A DNA stretch of 64,000 nt from UBA3210 sp048359995 (GCA_048359995.1 DBGCPK010000002.1:1-64000), one strand, 5' to 3'. Numbered from the stretch's first letter, positions 35,308 to 44,166 are shown. Numbers and translations: made by a program. The notes: generated by a model not told the origin, from the letters alone.

Positions 35308-36157
35308 TTCTTTCCTTTCTCTGTATCACTTTTCCAAGAGGCGGATAGACGCTGTCGGAAGTAAAGATCAATTCTTTCGCCTCGTCGACGACGATCGTCC
35401 CCGAACGGGGATTCTTGATCGAATCGATGCTCCCGATGAGATCCGCGTCTACGTCGGAGTATTCGAAAGCGAGATCGCAGCGGACGCATCGGCAGCGGAT
35501 CATCGTCAGTTTTTTCGCATAGCACAACGGTTGCGTTCCGATGATCGTGCAGTCGATGAAAGTCACGTTTTCGGAATACCACGCCAGATATTCGCCTTTG
35601 ACCGTCGAATTCCTGACCACCACGTTTTCCGCGTGCCAGAACGCGTCTTTCGTATCCAGTTCGCTGTCGACGATTTCGACGTTTTTTACGTATTGAAAAG
35701 AGTATTTTCCTTTGAATTTCAATCCGCGCAGGCGAATATTCCGCGCTTCGAAAAACAGATACTCGCTTTCCACCGAAAGATCGCTTCCTTCGATATTCCG
35801 GCTCTTCCAGCCGAATTCGGGGGAAAAGATATCGGTGCGCTTCATTTCGATATCTTCGCATTCGCGGAGGGCTTTAATGCCGTCCATTCGGCTGTCCTCG
35901 ATGCAAATTCGGGAGGAATACCATAAGGCCGCGCGGCAAGAAGAAGTCATCTCGGAGTTTTTGATCATGAGATTCTTTCCGTGCCAAAGCGGATAACGCA
36001 AATCCAACAGGCAAGAGATCAATTCGACGTTTTCCGTTTCTTTCAATGCCGATTCCCCGTCTTCTTCACCGGCAAAACGGCACGAGATCAGGCGAATGTC
36101 TTTCGCGCGGTAGAGCGCGCGTTCCGTCGGAAACGTGCGGTTTTCGATTTCTTTCAT
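35285..36157 (-). CDS. DUF3737 family beta-helix protein
   Basis: A 290-residue protein built from short repeats of about 20 residues such as NVELISC.., NLMIKNSEM, NVVVRNSTV and NVTFIDCTI. This is the pattern of a right-handed parallel beta-helix, with Cys/Asn ladders. Sequence and length fit the DUF3737 family, sometimes mislabelled as hydrogenase; function unknown, probably cytoplasmic as there is no signal peptide. GGGGGG lies six bases before the ATG. The 3' end overlaps the convergent 95-residue gene by 23 bases. Confidence 0.8.
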   Translation of the reverse strand: MKEIENRTFPTERALYRAKDIRLISCRFAGEEDGESALKETENVELISCLLDLRYPLWHGKNLMIKNSEMTSSCRAALWYSSRICIEDSRMDGIKALRECEDIEMKRTDIFSPEFGWKSRNIEGSDLSVESEYLFFEARNIRLRGLKFKGKYSFQYVKNVEIVDSELDTKDAFWHAENVVVRNSTVKGEYLAWYSENVTFIDCTIIGTQPLCYAKKLTMIRCRCVRCDLAFEYSDVDADLIGSIDSIKNPRSGTIVVDEAKELIFTSDSVYPPLGKVIQRKERISPEERR

Positions 36158-36284
36158 CGCGATCCCCCCTTTTTCTTTTTTTCATACTACCACAATCCTT
36201 TTTTCGGTTCACCATAAAATCGAATTTCTTTTGATTCTGTATGATTTTCCTTGTGTCGAATCGCTTTTATTCTTCATCCCTCTA

Positions 36285-36293
36285 TGATAAAAT
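36285..36293 (+). promoter_or_regulatory. Extended -10 promoter of the NatAB-like operon
   Basis: TG-A-TAAAAT is an extended -10 element 28 bases before the ATP-binding protein gene. The -35 region is weak (TTTTAT at 36265). Confidence 0.45.
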
Positions 36294-36320
36294 TAAAAAT
36301 ATTTCAGAGGAGGCACAGAT

Positions 36321-37091
36321 ATGGAAACAATGTTGGCCGTCAGCCATTTAAAGAAAACGTTCCGCCTGTCCAGAAAGCAGCAAAAGATCGCGAAAACCCG
36401 CGAATCGACAAAAGTCGCGGTGGACGATCTCTCGTTTACCGTCGAAAGCGGCGAAGTTTACGGTCTTTTAGGTCCGAACGGCGCCGGAAAAACGACGACG
36501 TTGCGGATTATTTCCACCTTGATCAAAGCGGATGAAGGCGATGTTTTAGTCGACGGATCTTCCGTGAACAAAGAAGCGGGAGAAGTTCGAAAGAAGATCG
36601 GATTTCTCACGAGCGAATTGAAGTTGGAAGACTTTTTCACACCGAATTATCTCTTCGATTACTTCGCGGGTCTTCATCATATTCCCGACGAAGAAATCGA
36701 AAAGAGAAAGAGATATCTTTTCGGCAAATTCGGTATCGACCAATTCGCGGAAGTGAAAGTCGGCGATCTTTCGACGGGAATGAAGCAAAAGGTTTCGATC
36801 GTCATTTCCATCATTCACGATCCGAAAATCATCATCTTCGACGAGCCGACCAACGGTTTGGACATCATCACCGCGAAAACGGTCATCGATTTTCTTTTGG
36901 ATCTGAAAAAGGAAGGAAAAACCGTGATCCTTTCGACGCACATCTTCTCTTTGGTCGAAAAGGTCTGCGATCGCGTCGGCATCATCTTCGACGGAAAAAT
37001 GGTAAAAGACGATCTTCTTGCGGATATGACCGCGGAAAAAAGTTTGGAGGAAGTCTTCTTCGATCTGTACCGTCAACGGGAGGAAAAGTAA
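36321..37091 (+). CDS. ABC exporter ATP-binding protein, NatA-like
   Basis: A 256-residue ATPase of the ABC-2 exporter type. Walker A GPNGAGKTT lies at 51-59, signature LSTGMKQK near 150, Walker B IIIFDEP near 175 and the switch His in LSTHIF near 200. AGGAGG precedes the ATG. The stop codon TAA is directly followed by the ATG of the permease gene. Size and pairing fit NatA of the NatAB sodium exporter, but related proteins move many substrates. Confidence 0.9.
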   Translation: METMLAVSHLKKTFRLSRKQQKIAKTRESTKVAVDDLSFTVESGEVYGLLGPNGAGKTTTLRIISTLIKADEGDVLVDGSSVNKEAGEVRKKIGFLTSELKLEDFFTPNYLFDYFAGLHHIPDEEIEKRKRYLFGKFGIDQFAEVKVGDLSTGMKQKVSIVISIIHDPKIIIFDEPTNGLDIITAKTVIDFLLDLKKEGKTVILSTHIFSLVEKVCDRVGIIFDGKMVKDDLLADMTAEKSLEEVFFDLYRQREEK

Positions 37092-38258
37092 ATGAAAAGT
37101 TTGGCTATCATCATCAAAAAAGAATTGAAACGATTCTTCACCGACAAACGGATGCTCGCGGCTTTGTTTCTTCCCGGCATTCTGATCTTCTGCATCTATA
37201 CGGTGATGGGAAAGATCGTAAACAAAGCGATATCGCCGACCTACGATTCGTTTACCGTTTATGCGGCAAATGTTCCGACTGAACTGGAAGCATTTTTGGA
37301 AGTTCCGGAATGGCAAGTCGCGATGAACGAAGAGAATCTGACCGAAGAGCAAATTCTCGAAAAAATCAAAAATAAAGAAGCCGATCTCTACATCGTCTAC
37401 GAGGAAGATTTTATGAATAAAGTCGAATCGTATCAACCGGGAACTTCTCTTGCACCGGAAGTCCGCATCTTTTACAATTCGACGAACGAATCCTCGTCTT
37501 ATCTTTACAATTATTACGTTACCTGCCTCGACCAATTTGAGAATTCGCTTTCCAACAAATTCGACATCAACCGCGATCAGGGGATTTCTTTCGATACCGC
37601 CGACGTGCAGGATACGACGATCTACATCTTTTCCATGATGCTTCCGTTCGTGCTTTTGATCTTCCTTTATACCGGCTGCATGTCGATTTCCACCGAATCG
37701 ATCGCCGGAGAGAAAGAGCGCGGAACCATCGCGACCCTGCTCATTACCCCGACCAAACGAAGTCAGATCGTCTTGGGTAAAATCATCAGTCTCGGCATCA
37801 CCGGTCTTCTTTCTTCGGCCGTCAGTTTTGCCGGAATTCTCCTGTCTCTCCCTGCGCTGACGGGGATTTCGTTCAGCCTCGAAGCCTACGATATTTCCGC
37901 GTTCTTCTTCCTTTTGATCGTCATCGTCATTACCGTGCTGCTGTTCACTTCGATACTGACGATCGTTTCCACATTGGCGAAAAGCGTCAAAGAAGCGACG
38001 TCCTATTCGTCCGTAGTGATGATTTTGATCATGTTTCTTGCTTTGTCCAATTTCATGATCTCTTCTCCTTCGTCGAATCCGGCGCTTTATCTTATTCCGA
38101 TTTACAACATATCTCTTTCTCTGACCGGCTTGTTCTCGATGAATTACGAGCCTCTTCTCTTGCTGATCTGCGTTCTTTCCAATATCCTTTATATCGGGTT
38201 GGCGCTTTATCTTCTCACGAGAATGTTCAACAACGAAAAAATCATCTTCAATAAATGA
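37092..38258 (+). CDS. ABC-2 type exporter permease, NatB-like
   Basis: A 388-residue membrane protein with the NatB layout: one N-terminal helix (about 20-40), an outside loop of about 140 residues, then five helices (about 180-380). It contains the hallmark segment ESIAGEKERGTIATLLITP (about 203-221) before the third helix. It forms a two-gene unit with the ATPase just upstream (no gap). Sodium or drug export is the usual assignment for this family; substrate not provable here. Its stop codon abuts that of the convergent queT gene. Confidence 0.88.
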   Translation: MKSLAIIIKKELKRFFTDKRMLAALFLPGILIFCIYTVMGKIVNKAISPTYDSFTVYAANVPTELEAFLEVPEWQVAMNEENLTEEQILEKIKNKEADLYIVYEEDFMNKVESYQPGTSLAPEVRIFYNSTNESSSYLYNYYVTCLDQFENSLSNKFDINRDQGISFDTADVQDTTIYIFSMMLPFVLLIFLYTGCMSISTESIAGEKERGTIATLLITPTKRSQIVLGKIISLGITGLLSSAVSFAGILLSLPALTGISFSLEAYDISAFFFLLIVIVITVLLFTSILTIVSTLAKSVKEATSYSSVVMILIMFLALSNFMISSPSSNPALYLIPIYNISLSLTGLFSMNYEPLLLLICVLSNILYIGLALYLLTRMFNNEKIIFNK

Positions 38259-38768
38259 TCACTTTTCTTCGATCAGACGATACTTTTCAAACAGCGCTTT
38301 CAACGGAAAATAGATGATCGTTCCGAAAAAATAAACCGCGATCAGTTCGCCCAATCCGACCGTCGCGAACAGATACAGATACGCGTCGGTCAAACGATAA
38401 CCGTTGATCAACACCAAAGGAATCACCAATGCGTTGAGCAAAATCGGAGGAATTCCTCCCAAAAGGATCCGCGGCGCGTCTTTTTTGACGAACCGTCCGA
38501 TGAAATAGGTGCATACTCCGGCGACGAACGTGCAAAGCGTTCCGAAAACCATATCCCAGACGATGCCGGTGGTACAATTGAAAATCAGGCAGCCGACGGT
38601 GACGCCGACGATCGCTTCCGGAAAAAAGAGAGGCAGAAGCGTAAATCCTTCCGAAAGACGGCATTGCACCGCGCCGGAAGCAAAACTCTGTTCGAAAAAG
38701 CACAGAATGAAGTAGATCGCCGCGATCATCGCGGAAAAGGTCAGTCGGATTACTCTTTTATTTCTCAT
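38259..38768 (-). CDS. queT: QueT family queuosine-precursor transporter
   Basis: A 169-residue integral membrane protein of the QueT family, believed to import preQ0/preQ1 or related queuosine precursors. Visible family features are FASGAVQCRLSEGFTLLPLFFPEA (about 27-50, the GA-Q-R-SE-LTLLP block), then WDMVFGTLCTF and about five membrane helices. A TTG twelve bases upstream would include the GGAGG ribosome binding site in the coding region, so the ATG at 38768 is chosen. A preQ1-I type riboswitch with a terminator lies in the leader, which supports the assignment independently. Confidence 0.92.
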   Translation of the reverse strand: MRNKRVIRLTFSAMIAAIYFILCFFEQSFASGAVQCRLSEGFTLLPLFFPEAIVGVTVGCLIFNCTTGIVWDMVFGTLCTFVAGVCTYFIGRFVKKDAPRILLGGIPPILLNALVIPLVLINGYRLTDAYLYLFATVGLGELIAVYFFGTIIYFPLKALFEKYRLIEEK

Positions 38769-38816
38769 AAATACCTCCAAAAATAAAAAAAGCCAAGATG
38801 ACCATCTCAGACAAAT

Positions 38817-38868
38817 AAAAAAATGTCCTAGTTTTGTTTAAGGACAGGATGGTTCATGAACTGTCCGG
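38817..38868 (-). promoter_or_regulatory. preQ1-I riboswitch with intrinsic terminator, controlling queT
   Basis: On the minus strand the aptamer consists of stem GGACAG/CTGTCC (38861-38866 with 38842-38847) with a loop containing TTC and AACC. The A-rich tail TTAAACAAAACTAGG follows, and closely matches the tail of known preQ1-I aptamers (TTAACAAAACAAGG type). The 3' strand of the stem can instead pair as TGTCCT/AGGACA (38841-38846 with 38824-38829), followed by seven T: a terminator. Ligand binding would thus decide between read-through and termination of queT. Confidence 0.8.
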
Positions 38869-38886
38869 AAAATCATTTCCACCGAT

Positions 38887-38914
38887 AGAATACTATAAAT
38901 GAAAGAAATTTCAA
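38887..38914 (-). promoter_or_regulatory. Promoter of queT and its riboswitch
   Basis: The minus strand has TTGAAA (38909-38914), 16 bases and TATTCT (38887-38892). Transcription would start just before the aptamer. Confidence 0.6.
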
Positions 38915-38932
38915 GGAAATGAGCGCAAAATG

Positions 38933-38961
38933 TTGTATTTTTTTCCATAGATGGATATATT
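38933..38961 (+). promoter_or_regulatory. Promoter of the Fur-family regulator operon
   Basis: TTGTAT (38933-38938), a 17-base spacer and TATATT (38956-38961). The Fur-type box begins 15 bases after the -10 box. Confidence 0.6.
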
Positions 38962-38975
38962 AACCCTTGTGAATT

Positions 38976-38990
38976 TGATAATCATTATCA
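38976..38990 (+). promoter_or_regulatory. Fur/PerR/Zur-family operator
   Basis: TGATAATCATTATCA is a perfect 7-1-7 inverted repeat, identical to the Bacillus Fur box core. It lies between the predicted transcription start and the ribosome binding site, so bound protein should block transcription of the operon. Confidence 0.85.
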
Positions 38991-39004
38991 ATTTGAGGTA
39001 ATTT

Positions 39005-39406
39005 ATGAACCATTATCAGACCCGTCAGAAGCAGTTTATTCTCGCCTATTTAGAGAAACACTCCGAGCAGACCTATTCGGTCGAAGAACTGAAAAACGCG
39101 CTTGAAAGCGAAGGCACTCCGATCGCTCAGGCGACGCTTTATCGTTTCGTCAAGCATTTCGAACAGTCGGGTCAAGTTCGAAAATACGCGACGGAACGAG
39201 GTTTTCGTTACAAATATGTCCGCGAGACGGAAAGAACTTGCTTTCAATTGGTCTGTTCCCGATGCGGAACGAGAATCGATCTTTCCTGTCGCAAAGCCGA
39301 AAATCTGATCGACCACATTTACGAAGAACATCGTTTCAACCTCCGTCACGGTACCGTCGTCTTTTACGGGACTTGTTCGAATTGCGGAATGGAGGAAAGA
39401 AGATGA
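39005..39406 (+). CDS. Fur-family metal- or peroxide-sensing repressor
   Basis: A 133-residue Fur superfamily regulator: winged-helix DNA-binding half (about 1-80, with SVEELKNAL and AQATLYRFVKHF as recognition helix) and a dimerisation half with two structural zinc motifs, CSRC near 95 and CSNC near 126. The sensing part contains HRFNLRHGTVVFYG. Sequence alone does not tell Fur, Zur, Mur or PerR. GAGGTAA precedes the ATG, and a perfect Fur-type operator just upstream suggests autoregulation. The gene overlaps the exporter gene by ATGA. Confidence 0.88.
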   Translation: MNHYQTRQKQFILAYLEKHSEQTYSVEELKNALESEGTPIAQATLYRFVKHFEQSGQVRKYATERGFRYKYVRETERTCFQLVCSRCGTRIDLSCRKAENLIDHIYEEHRFNLRHGTVVFYGTCSNCGMEERR

Positions 39407-40293
39407 ACTGGACAGAAGTCGGAGACATCGTTCTCGACAGTCTCAAAGACAGCGCGATCGCTTTCGCCTTTATCTTTGCCATCTATCTGATTTTGTCTTT
39501 TTTCGAGATCGGGATTTCCAAAATGCTGACGAAAAAAAGCCGTCTTTCCCCGCTTTTCGGTTCGCTTTTCGCTTTGATTCCCCAATGCGGCGTCAGCGTT
39601 ATCGCCAGCGATCTTTACATCAAAGAGCATCTGACGACAGGCACGCTCGTCGCCGTTTTTCTCGCGTGTTCCGACGAAGCGATTCCGCTTTTGTTAGCCT
39701 CGCACAGCGGCAAAGCTCTCGCCGTCATTCCTTTGATCATTCTGAAACTGATGATCGGATTCTTCGTCGGCTGGATCGTCGACCTTCGAATCCGAGATCG
39801 AAAACAGGTCGAAGAGCATCTTCATCACTGCGAACACGAGGAAGAAGTCCACTTCGGTTGCTGTCATCATTCCATCGACGACGAAAAAGAGAGCCGATTC
39901 AAGAAGCATTTCGTTCACCCTCTGATTCACAGTCTGAAAATCTTCGCCTATCTTCTGATCATCAATCTGATTTTCGGTTTGCTGATCGGCGGTATCGGCG
40001 AAGAAAATCTGATGAATTTCGTTCAGTCGAACCGCTTTCTGTCGCCGATTATGTCCGTATTGATCGGCTTGATTCCTCATTGCGCTTCCAGCGTCGTTCT
40101 CAGCGAACTCTATCTCTTGGGAGGGATTCCCTTCGGCGCGATTCTCGGAGGGCTTTTGATGAATTCCGGCTTAGGTCTCGTCTATCTTCTGAAAAAGAAA
40201 GAAAAGCGGAAAGACGCGCTGAAAATCGTCGCGATCTGCTTCGTTTCTTCCCTCTTTTTCGCTTATCTGACTTGCCTGATTTCGGGTTTCTGA
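39403..40293 (+). CDS. Putative 10-TM heavy-metal exporter (ArsP_2-like)
   Basis: A 296-residue membrane protein of the putative heavy-metal/manganese exporter family (ArsP_2 type). It has two similar halves: SLFALIPQCGVSVIASDLYI (about 48-67) and VLIGLIPHCASSVVLSELYL (about 222-241), each with a PQCG or PHCAS motif in a helix hairpin. Between the halves lies a soluble linker rich in His, Cys and Glu (about 131-155: HLHHCEHEEEVHFGCCHH) that probably binds metal. It is translationally coupled to the Fur-family regulator. The transported ion is unknown. Confidence 0.85.
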   Translation: MNWTEVGDIVLDSLKDSAIAFAFIFAIYLILSFFEIGISKMLTKKSRLSPLFGSLFALIPQCGVSVIASDLYIKEHLTTGTLVAVFLACSDEAIPLLLASHSGKALAVIPLIILKLMIGFFVGWIVDLRIRDRKQVEEHLHHCEHEEEVHFGCCHHSIDDEKESRFKKHFVHPLIHSLKIFAYLLIINLIFGLLIGGIGEENLMNFVQSNRFLSPIMSVLIGLIPHCASSVVLSELYLLGGIPFGAILGGLLMNSGLGLVYLLKKKEKRKDALKIVAICFVSSLFFAYLTCLISGF

Positions 40294-42810
40294 TCATTCG
40301 GAAGCTTTCAACGCTTCGCTCATGTTGATTTTCAAAATCTTCGGCGAAAACACGACGACGACGATCAGCGAAAACAGAACGGTCAACAGGCCGGAATACA
40401 AGTAGCTCAACGGGTTGATCCGAATGCCGAAGATCAGTCCCGGCGAACAGATCGCTTCGATGATAAAACGGTGGAGATAAATTCCGAAAAGGATACCGAA
40501 AGCAAATCCCAGCACGCTCATGAAGAAAATTTCGCGGAAAAGATACATGACGACCTCTTTTTTCTGATATCCCAATACACGAAGAGTCGCCATTTCCTTG
40601 ATTCTTTCGTTCATATTGATGTCGACAAGCGTATAGATGACGATGATCGCCAAAATTCCGGATATGAGTACCAAAAGGAAGACGATTCCCCGAAGATTCT
40701 CGACTAAAGAGTTGTACACCTGCAAGTATTGTTCGGTAAAGACGACCGATCGGATTTCGTGGGAAAGCGAAAGTTCGTCCAGCCATTCGTTTTCGTCGAT
40801 ATTCGAAAAATCTTTATATCCGATGATCGCGTGTCCGTCTTCCCAATCGCCGAAATCCAAGCGGTTTTCTCCGACGTAAAGGTAATTTCCGACGTAATTC
40901 TCGACAATTTGGTCGACGATCAAAGCATACACTCGATTCTGAAAGACGAAATCGTATTCTTTTCCGACGGCGACGTGGAGAACTTCGGCAGCTTGTTTCG
41001 TCAGGAAACACGAATCGGCGTCGAAATTCAACGCTTTCCCTTTCGTCGAAACAAAACTGATGTAATCGTTGAGCGAATCGTCTCCCGCGATCAAAGTCAA
41101 GTCGTACTTTGCATCACCCTCGATATGACCGCCGCCGCAATAGAGGATTTCGGTCTGATCGTCGATGCTTTCGATTTCCGGACTGTCGGTCTGAATGATC
41201 AGATTGTAATGGAAGATTTCGCGGTATTGGCTTTTCGTCAGCACATTGATCGAATCGGACAAGCCGAAACCGGCCAAAAGAATCGCGCTGCAACCTCCGA
41301 CGCCCAGAATCATCATGAACAAATTCTTTTTGAAACGGAAGATGTTCCGAAACATCGATTTGTACTTGAATTTGAGCCTTTTCCAGATAAAGGAAATCCT
41401 TTCCAGAACGATCTTTTTCCCCGAACCGTTATCTCTTCCGATCATCAATGCGCTGATGCTCTTTCGGTTGTATCCGCTGACGACGAAATAGATCACCAGA
41501 AGAATCGCCAAAACCATCAAAATCGAAATTCCGAAGATGTAAAGTCCCTGAAAGGTGAAGACGATCGGCGGCATCGCGCAGAGCGTGTAATACATTTGGT
41601 AGATGATGTACGGAAGCAAGAACACGCCTCCCAAAATCCCCAATGCACACCCGACCAGAGTCGAAAACACCCCGAGTAAAAGGTATTTTTCGTAAATCTT
41701 TCCACTTGAATAGCCGTTGGCTTTCAACGTAGCGATTTCCATTCGATCTTTCGCGACGATTCTCCCGAATGACGAAAGGCTGACGAGAACGGCGATGGCA
41801 AAGAAGAAAGCAGGAAAGATGCTCGCGACCAAATTGACCTTTTCCGCGTTGATCACAAAAGTTTCCAAAGCAGGGATCGAATGATGATCCAAGTAGTAGA
41901 ACGACGGAATCGAAGAAGAATAGGTCGCTTCGAATCGTTCTTTCGCGGCCGTTTCGATTTGTTCTTTAAACTCTTCGCTTTCCATGATCAAACGGAGGCT
42001 TTCCTCGTCAAATCCCTGTTTTTTCAACTCTTCGATCGCGGAAGAGGCGATCCGCTCTTCCAGTACATAGAGGTAATTCTTCGCGACGAGATCGTTTTCT
42101 TCGCAAAAAAGTTCGATTTCCGAAATCTTTTCTCCGACCGCCTTTTCGTATTTCGACGAAAAAACATCGATTTCTTCTAACGAACCGATTTTCAGCCAAA
42201 GGTCGGTGATCGCGGCGTTTTCCACCAAATCGTTTTCCAAAGAGGAATTCAAATAGGCGACGATCTGAAACTTCTTGGAGTTGAGCGAAGATGTGATATC
42301 TTCCTTGATGATATAGGTCGGATCGACGACTTTTCCGACTACCCGATAGGAGAATCCGCCGTTTTCGACGGTCATTTCCGTCATGTCGTCATTCAACGAG
42401 GGGTTGTCGGTCAAAACCACGCATTCGTTCTTAACCTCCGGAAAACGCCCTTCTTTCAGCACCAGATGAAGATCCGTCGGCTGATCGACAATTTTGGCGT
42501 AATACGACATATTGCCGACTTTGACCGCGCTTTCCGTCTCTTTCACGGCAGAAAATGCGGCGATATCTTTCAGGTTTTCGTTCAAAAAAGCGACGCTACG
42601 TTCGCTGAATCCGACGCTGCTTTTGATATCGATATCCTGATAATCGACCTCTTTCATGTAACGATTGACTCCGGCGTACAAATCCGGCGCGCTCGAAATC
42701 AAACCGATCAAAAAGCCGACTCCCAAAGCGACGATAGCGATAATCGATGCGATTCTGGAAAAATCCCTTTTGATCGAAGAAAGAAAGTAACGAAAATACG
42801 CCTTTTTCAT
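40294..42810 (-). CDS. MacB/FtsX-type ABC exporter permease
   Basis: An 838-residue permease with a duplicated FtsX layout. One N-terminal helix (about 15-40) is followed by a first outside domain and three helices near 335-450. A further helix near 510, a second outside domain and three C-terminal helices (about 720-830) follow, ending in ILKINMSEALKASE. It pairs with the ATPase gene four bases upstream. In Bacillota such pairs often export antimicrobial peptides or lipoproteins. The divergent TetR gene suggests induction by a toxic compound. Its stop codon abuts that of the convergent exporter gene. Confidence 0.88.
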   Translation of the reverse strand: MKKAYFRYFLSSIKRDFSRIASIIAIVALGVGFLIGLISSAPDLYAGVNRYMKEVDYQDIDIKSSVGFSERSVAFLNENLKDIAAFSAVKETESAVKVGNMSYYAKIVDQPTDLHLVLKEGRFPEVKNECVVLTDNPSLNDDMTEMTVENGGFSYRVVGKVVDPTYIIKEDITSSLNSKKFQIVAYLNSSLENDLVENAAITDLWLKIGSLEEIDVFSSKYEKAVGEKISEIELFCEENDLVAKNYLYVLEERIASSAIEELKKQGFDEESLRLIMESEEFKEQIETAAKERFEATYSSSIPSFYYLDHHSIPALETFVINAEKVNLVASIFPAFFFAIAVLVSLSSFGRIVAKDRMEIATLKANGYSSGKIYEKYLLLGVFSTLVGCALGILGGVFLLPYIIYQMYYTLCAMPPIVFTFQGLYIFGISILMVLAILLVIYFVVSGYNRKSISALMIGRDNGSGKKIVLERISFIWKRLKFKYKSMFRNIFRFKKNLFMMILGVGGCSAILLAGFGLSDSINVLTKSQYREIFHYNLIIQTDSPEIESIDDQTEILYCGGGHIEGDAKYDLTLIAGDDSLNDYISFVSTKGKALNFDADSCFLTKQAAEVLHVAVGKEYDFVFQNRVYALIVDQIVENYVGNYLYVGENRLDFGDWEDGHAIIGYKDFSNIDENEWLDELSLSHEIRSVVFTEQYLQVYNSLVENLRGIVFLLVLISGILAIIVIYTLVDINMNERIKEMATLRVLGYQKKEVVMYLFREIFFMSVLGFAFGILFGIYLHRFIIEAICSPGLIFGIRINPLSYLYSGLLTVLFSLIVVVVFSPKILKINMSEALKASE

Positions 42811-42814
42811 ACGT

Positions 42815-43522
42815 TTACCACTCGATCTCCTCGATCGGAGTCGGGTCGGAATTGTATTCGTCCTTGACGACCGATCCGTTTTTCAGGCAGATGACGTGAT
42901 CCGCCATAGCCGTAAGCGCGCTGTTATGGGTGATCACGATTACCGTCTTTTCCATCGTTTTGGAAATATCGTAAAGCAATGCCAATATCTTTTTTCCCGT
43001 CTGATAGTCCAATGCGCCCGTCGGCTCGTCGCACAGGAGAAGTTTCGGGTTCTTGGCGATCGCTCGGGCAATGGCCACGCGCTGTTGTTCGCCTCCGGAC
43101 AATTGCGAAGGAAAATTGTCGGCTCTTTCTTCCAAACCCACCTTTTTCAGGACTTCCGCGGAATTCAAAGGGCGTTCGCAGATTTCCGCGGCGATTTCCA
43201 CGTTGTCCAACGCCGTGAGATTGTTCATCAAATTGTAAAACTGGAAGACGAACCCGATCGAATTTCTTCTGAAAAGCGTCAGTTTTTTGTCATCATACTT
43301 CCCGATGTCTTCCCCGTCGACGAGAATCGTTCCTCCGCTGATCCGATCCATACCGCCCAAAAGATTTAAAAGCGTCGTCTTTCCCGAACCGGAAGGACCG
43401 ACGATGACGCAGAATTCGCCGTGTCTGATCCGAATGCTGATATCCGTATTGGCGACGATTTTCTGTTCGCCGATCGCGTACTCTTTCCGCACGCATTCCG
43501 TCTCAATCACATATTCGCTCAC
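42815..43522 (-). CDS. MacB/LolD-type ABC exporter ATPase
   Basis: A 235-residue ATPase: Walker A GPSGSGKTT near 42-50, Q-loop FQFYNL near 93, signature LSGGEQQRV near 143, Walker B LLLCDEPTGALD near 165-176, switch His in ITHN near 200. Very similar in type to the ATPase half of the fused transporter at 0.3-3.0 kb. The start codon is GTG (43522) with GGAGGAG in front. It forms an operon with the permease gene four bases downstream and is read away from a TetR gene. Confidence 0.9.
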   Translation of the reverse strand: MSEYVIETECVRKEYAIGEQKIVANTDISIRIRHGEFCVIVGPSGSGKTTLLNLLGGMDRISGGTILVDGEDIGKYDDKKLTLFRRNSIGFVFQFYNLMNNLTALDNVEIAAEICERPLNSAEVLKKVGLEERADNFPSQLSGGEQQRVAIARAIAKNPKLLLCDEPTGALDYQTGKKILALLYDISKTMEKTVIVITHNSALTAMADHVICLKNGSVVKDEYNSDPTPIEEIEW

Positions 43523-43593
43523 CGATACTCCTCCTTCGATTAAGACTATTATTATTAAAAACCCTTACATAAAAAAGCACATAAAAACAACAC

Positions 43594-43611
43594 TTGTCTT
43601 TTAATGGACAA
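43594..43611. promoter_or_regulatory. Probable TetR operator
   Basis: TTGTC-N8-GACAA is an inverted repeat covering the -35 box and part of the spacer of the tetR promoter, in the shared region between tetR and the ABC operon. It is well placed for autorepression and possibly for control of both directions. Confidence 0.6.
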
Positions 43612-43622
43612 ATGTATATAAT
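43594..43622 (+). promoter_or_regulatory. Promoter of the TetR regulator gene
   Basis: TTGTCT (43594-43599), 17 bases and a perfect TATAAT (43617-43622); the ATG follows 19 bases on with GAGGTG as ribosome binding site. No clear promoter for the divergent ABC operon was recognised. Confidence 0.75.
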
Positions 43623-43641
43623 ATGTGCATGAGGTGATTCT

Positions 43642-44166
43642 ATGGATCGTCGACCGATCAAAACCGTTTCTTCGATCAAAAAAGCGCTGCTCTCTTTGAT
43701 CAAGACCAAAAGAATCAGCGAAATCAAAGTCATCGATATCTGCAATAAGGCCAATATCAGCCGTTCGACTTTTTATCTTCATTTCACCGACATCAACGAT
43801 CTGATCGATCAAATCGAAGAAGAACAGATCGGACCGATTTTTCGGATTTGTTTGAGTTTTCGCACAGACAACATTAAAGAAAAGTGCAGGGAAATTGCTC
43901 TTTTTATCAGGAAAAACTCGGCGGTCTTCAAACTTCTTCTCTTAAAAACCGACGATCATTTCGAAAATAAATTCAAGAACAAAATCGATAAACTGATGAA
44001 CGCTTATCTTGGCAATCAAAAGCAATCCACGTTCACGAAGTACTATTTTTCCTTTATCGTCAACGGCGCCAGCGGCGTGTTCAAATCGTGGATTCTCGAC
44101 GACTGCGCGATGGACGAATGCGAAATCATCGACAACTTTATTTCCTACATCAAACAGAACATTTGA
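43642..44166 (+). CDS. TetR-family transcription regulator
   Basis: A 174-residue regulator. The N-terminal helix-turn-helix (about 8-52) contains ISEIKVIDICNKANISRSTFYLHF, the TetR hallmark. The C-terminal helical part is short and of the kind seen in Bacillota drug-response regulators. Divergent from the MacB-type ABC pair, which is its likely target. GAGGTG lies nine bases before the ATG. Confidence 0.9.
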   Translation: MDRRPIKTVSSIKKALLSLIKTKRISEIKVIDICNKANISRSTFYLHFTDINDLIDQIEEEQIGPIFRICLSFRTDNIKEKCREIALFIRKNSAVFKLLLLKTDDHFENKFKNKIDKLMNAYLGNQKQSTFTKYYFSFIVNGASGVFKSWILDDCAMDECEIIDNFISYIKQNI

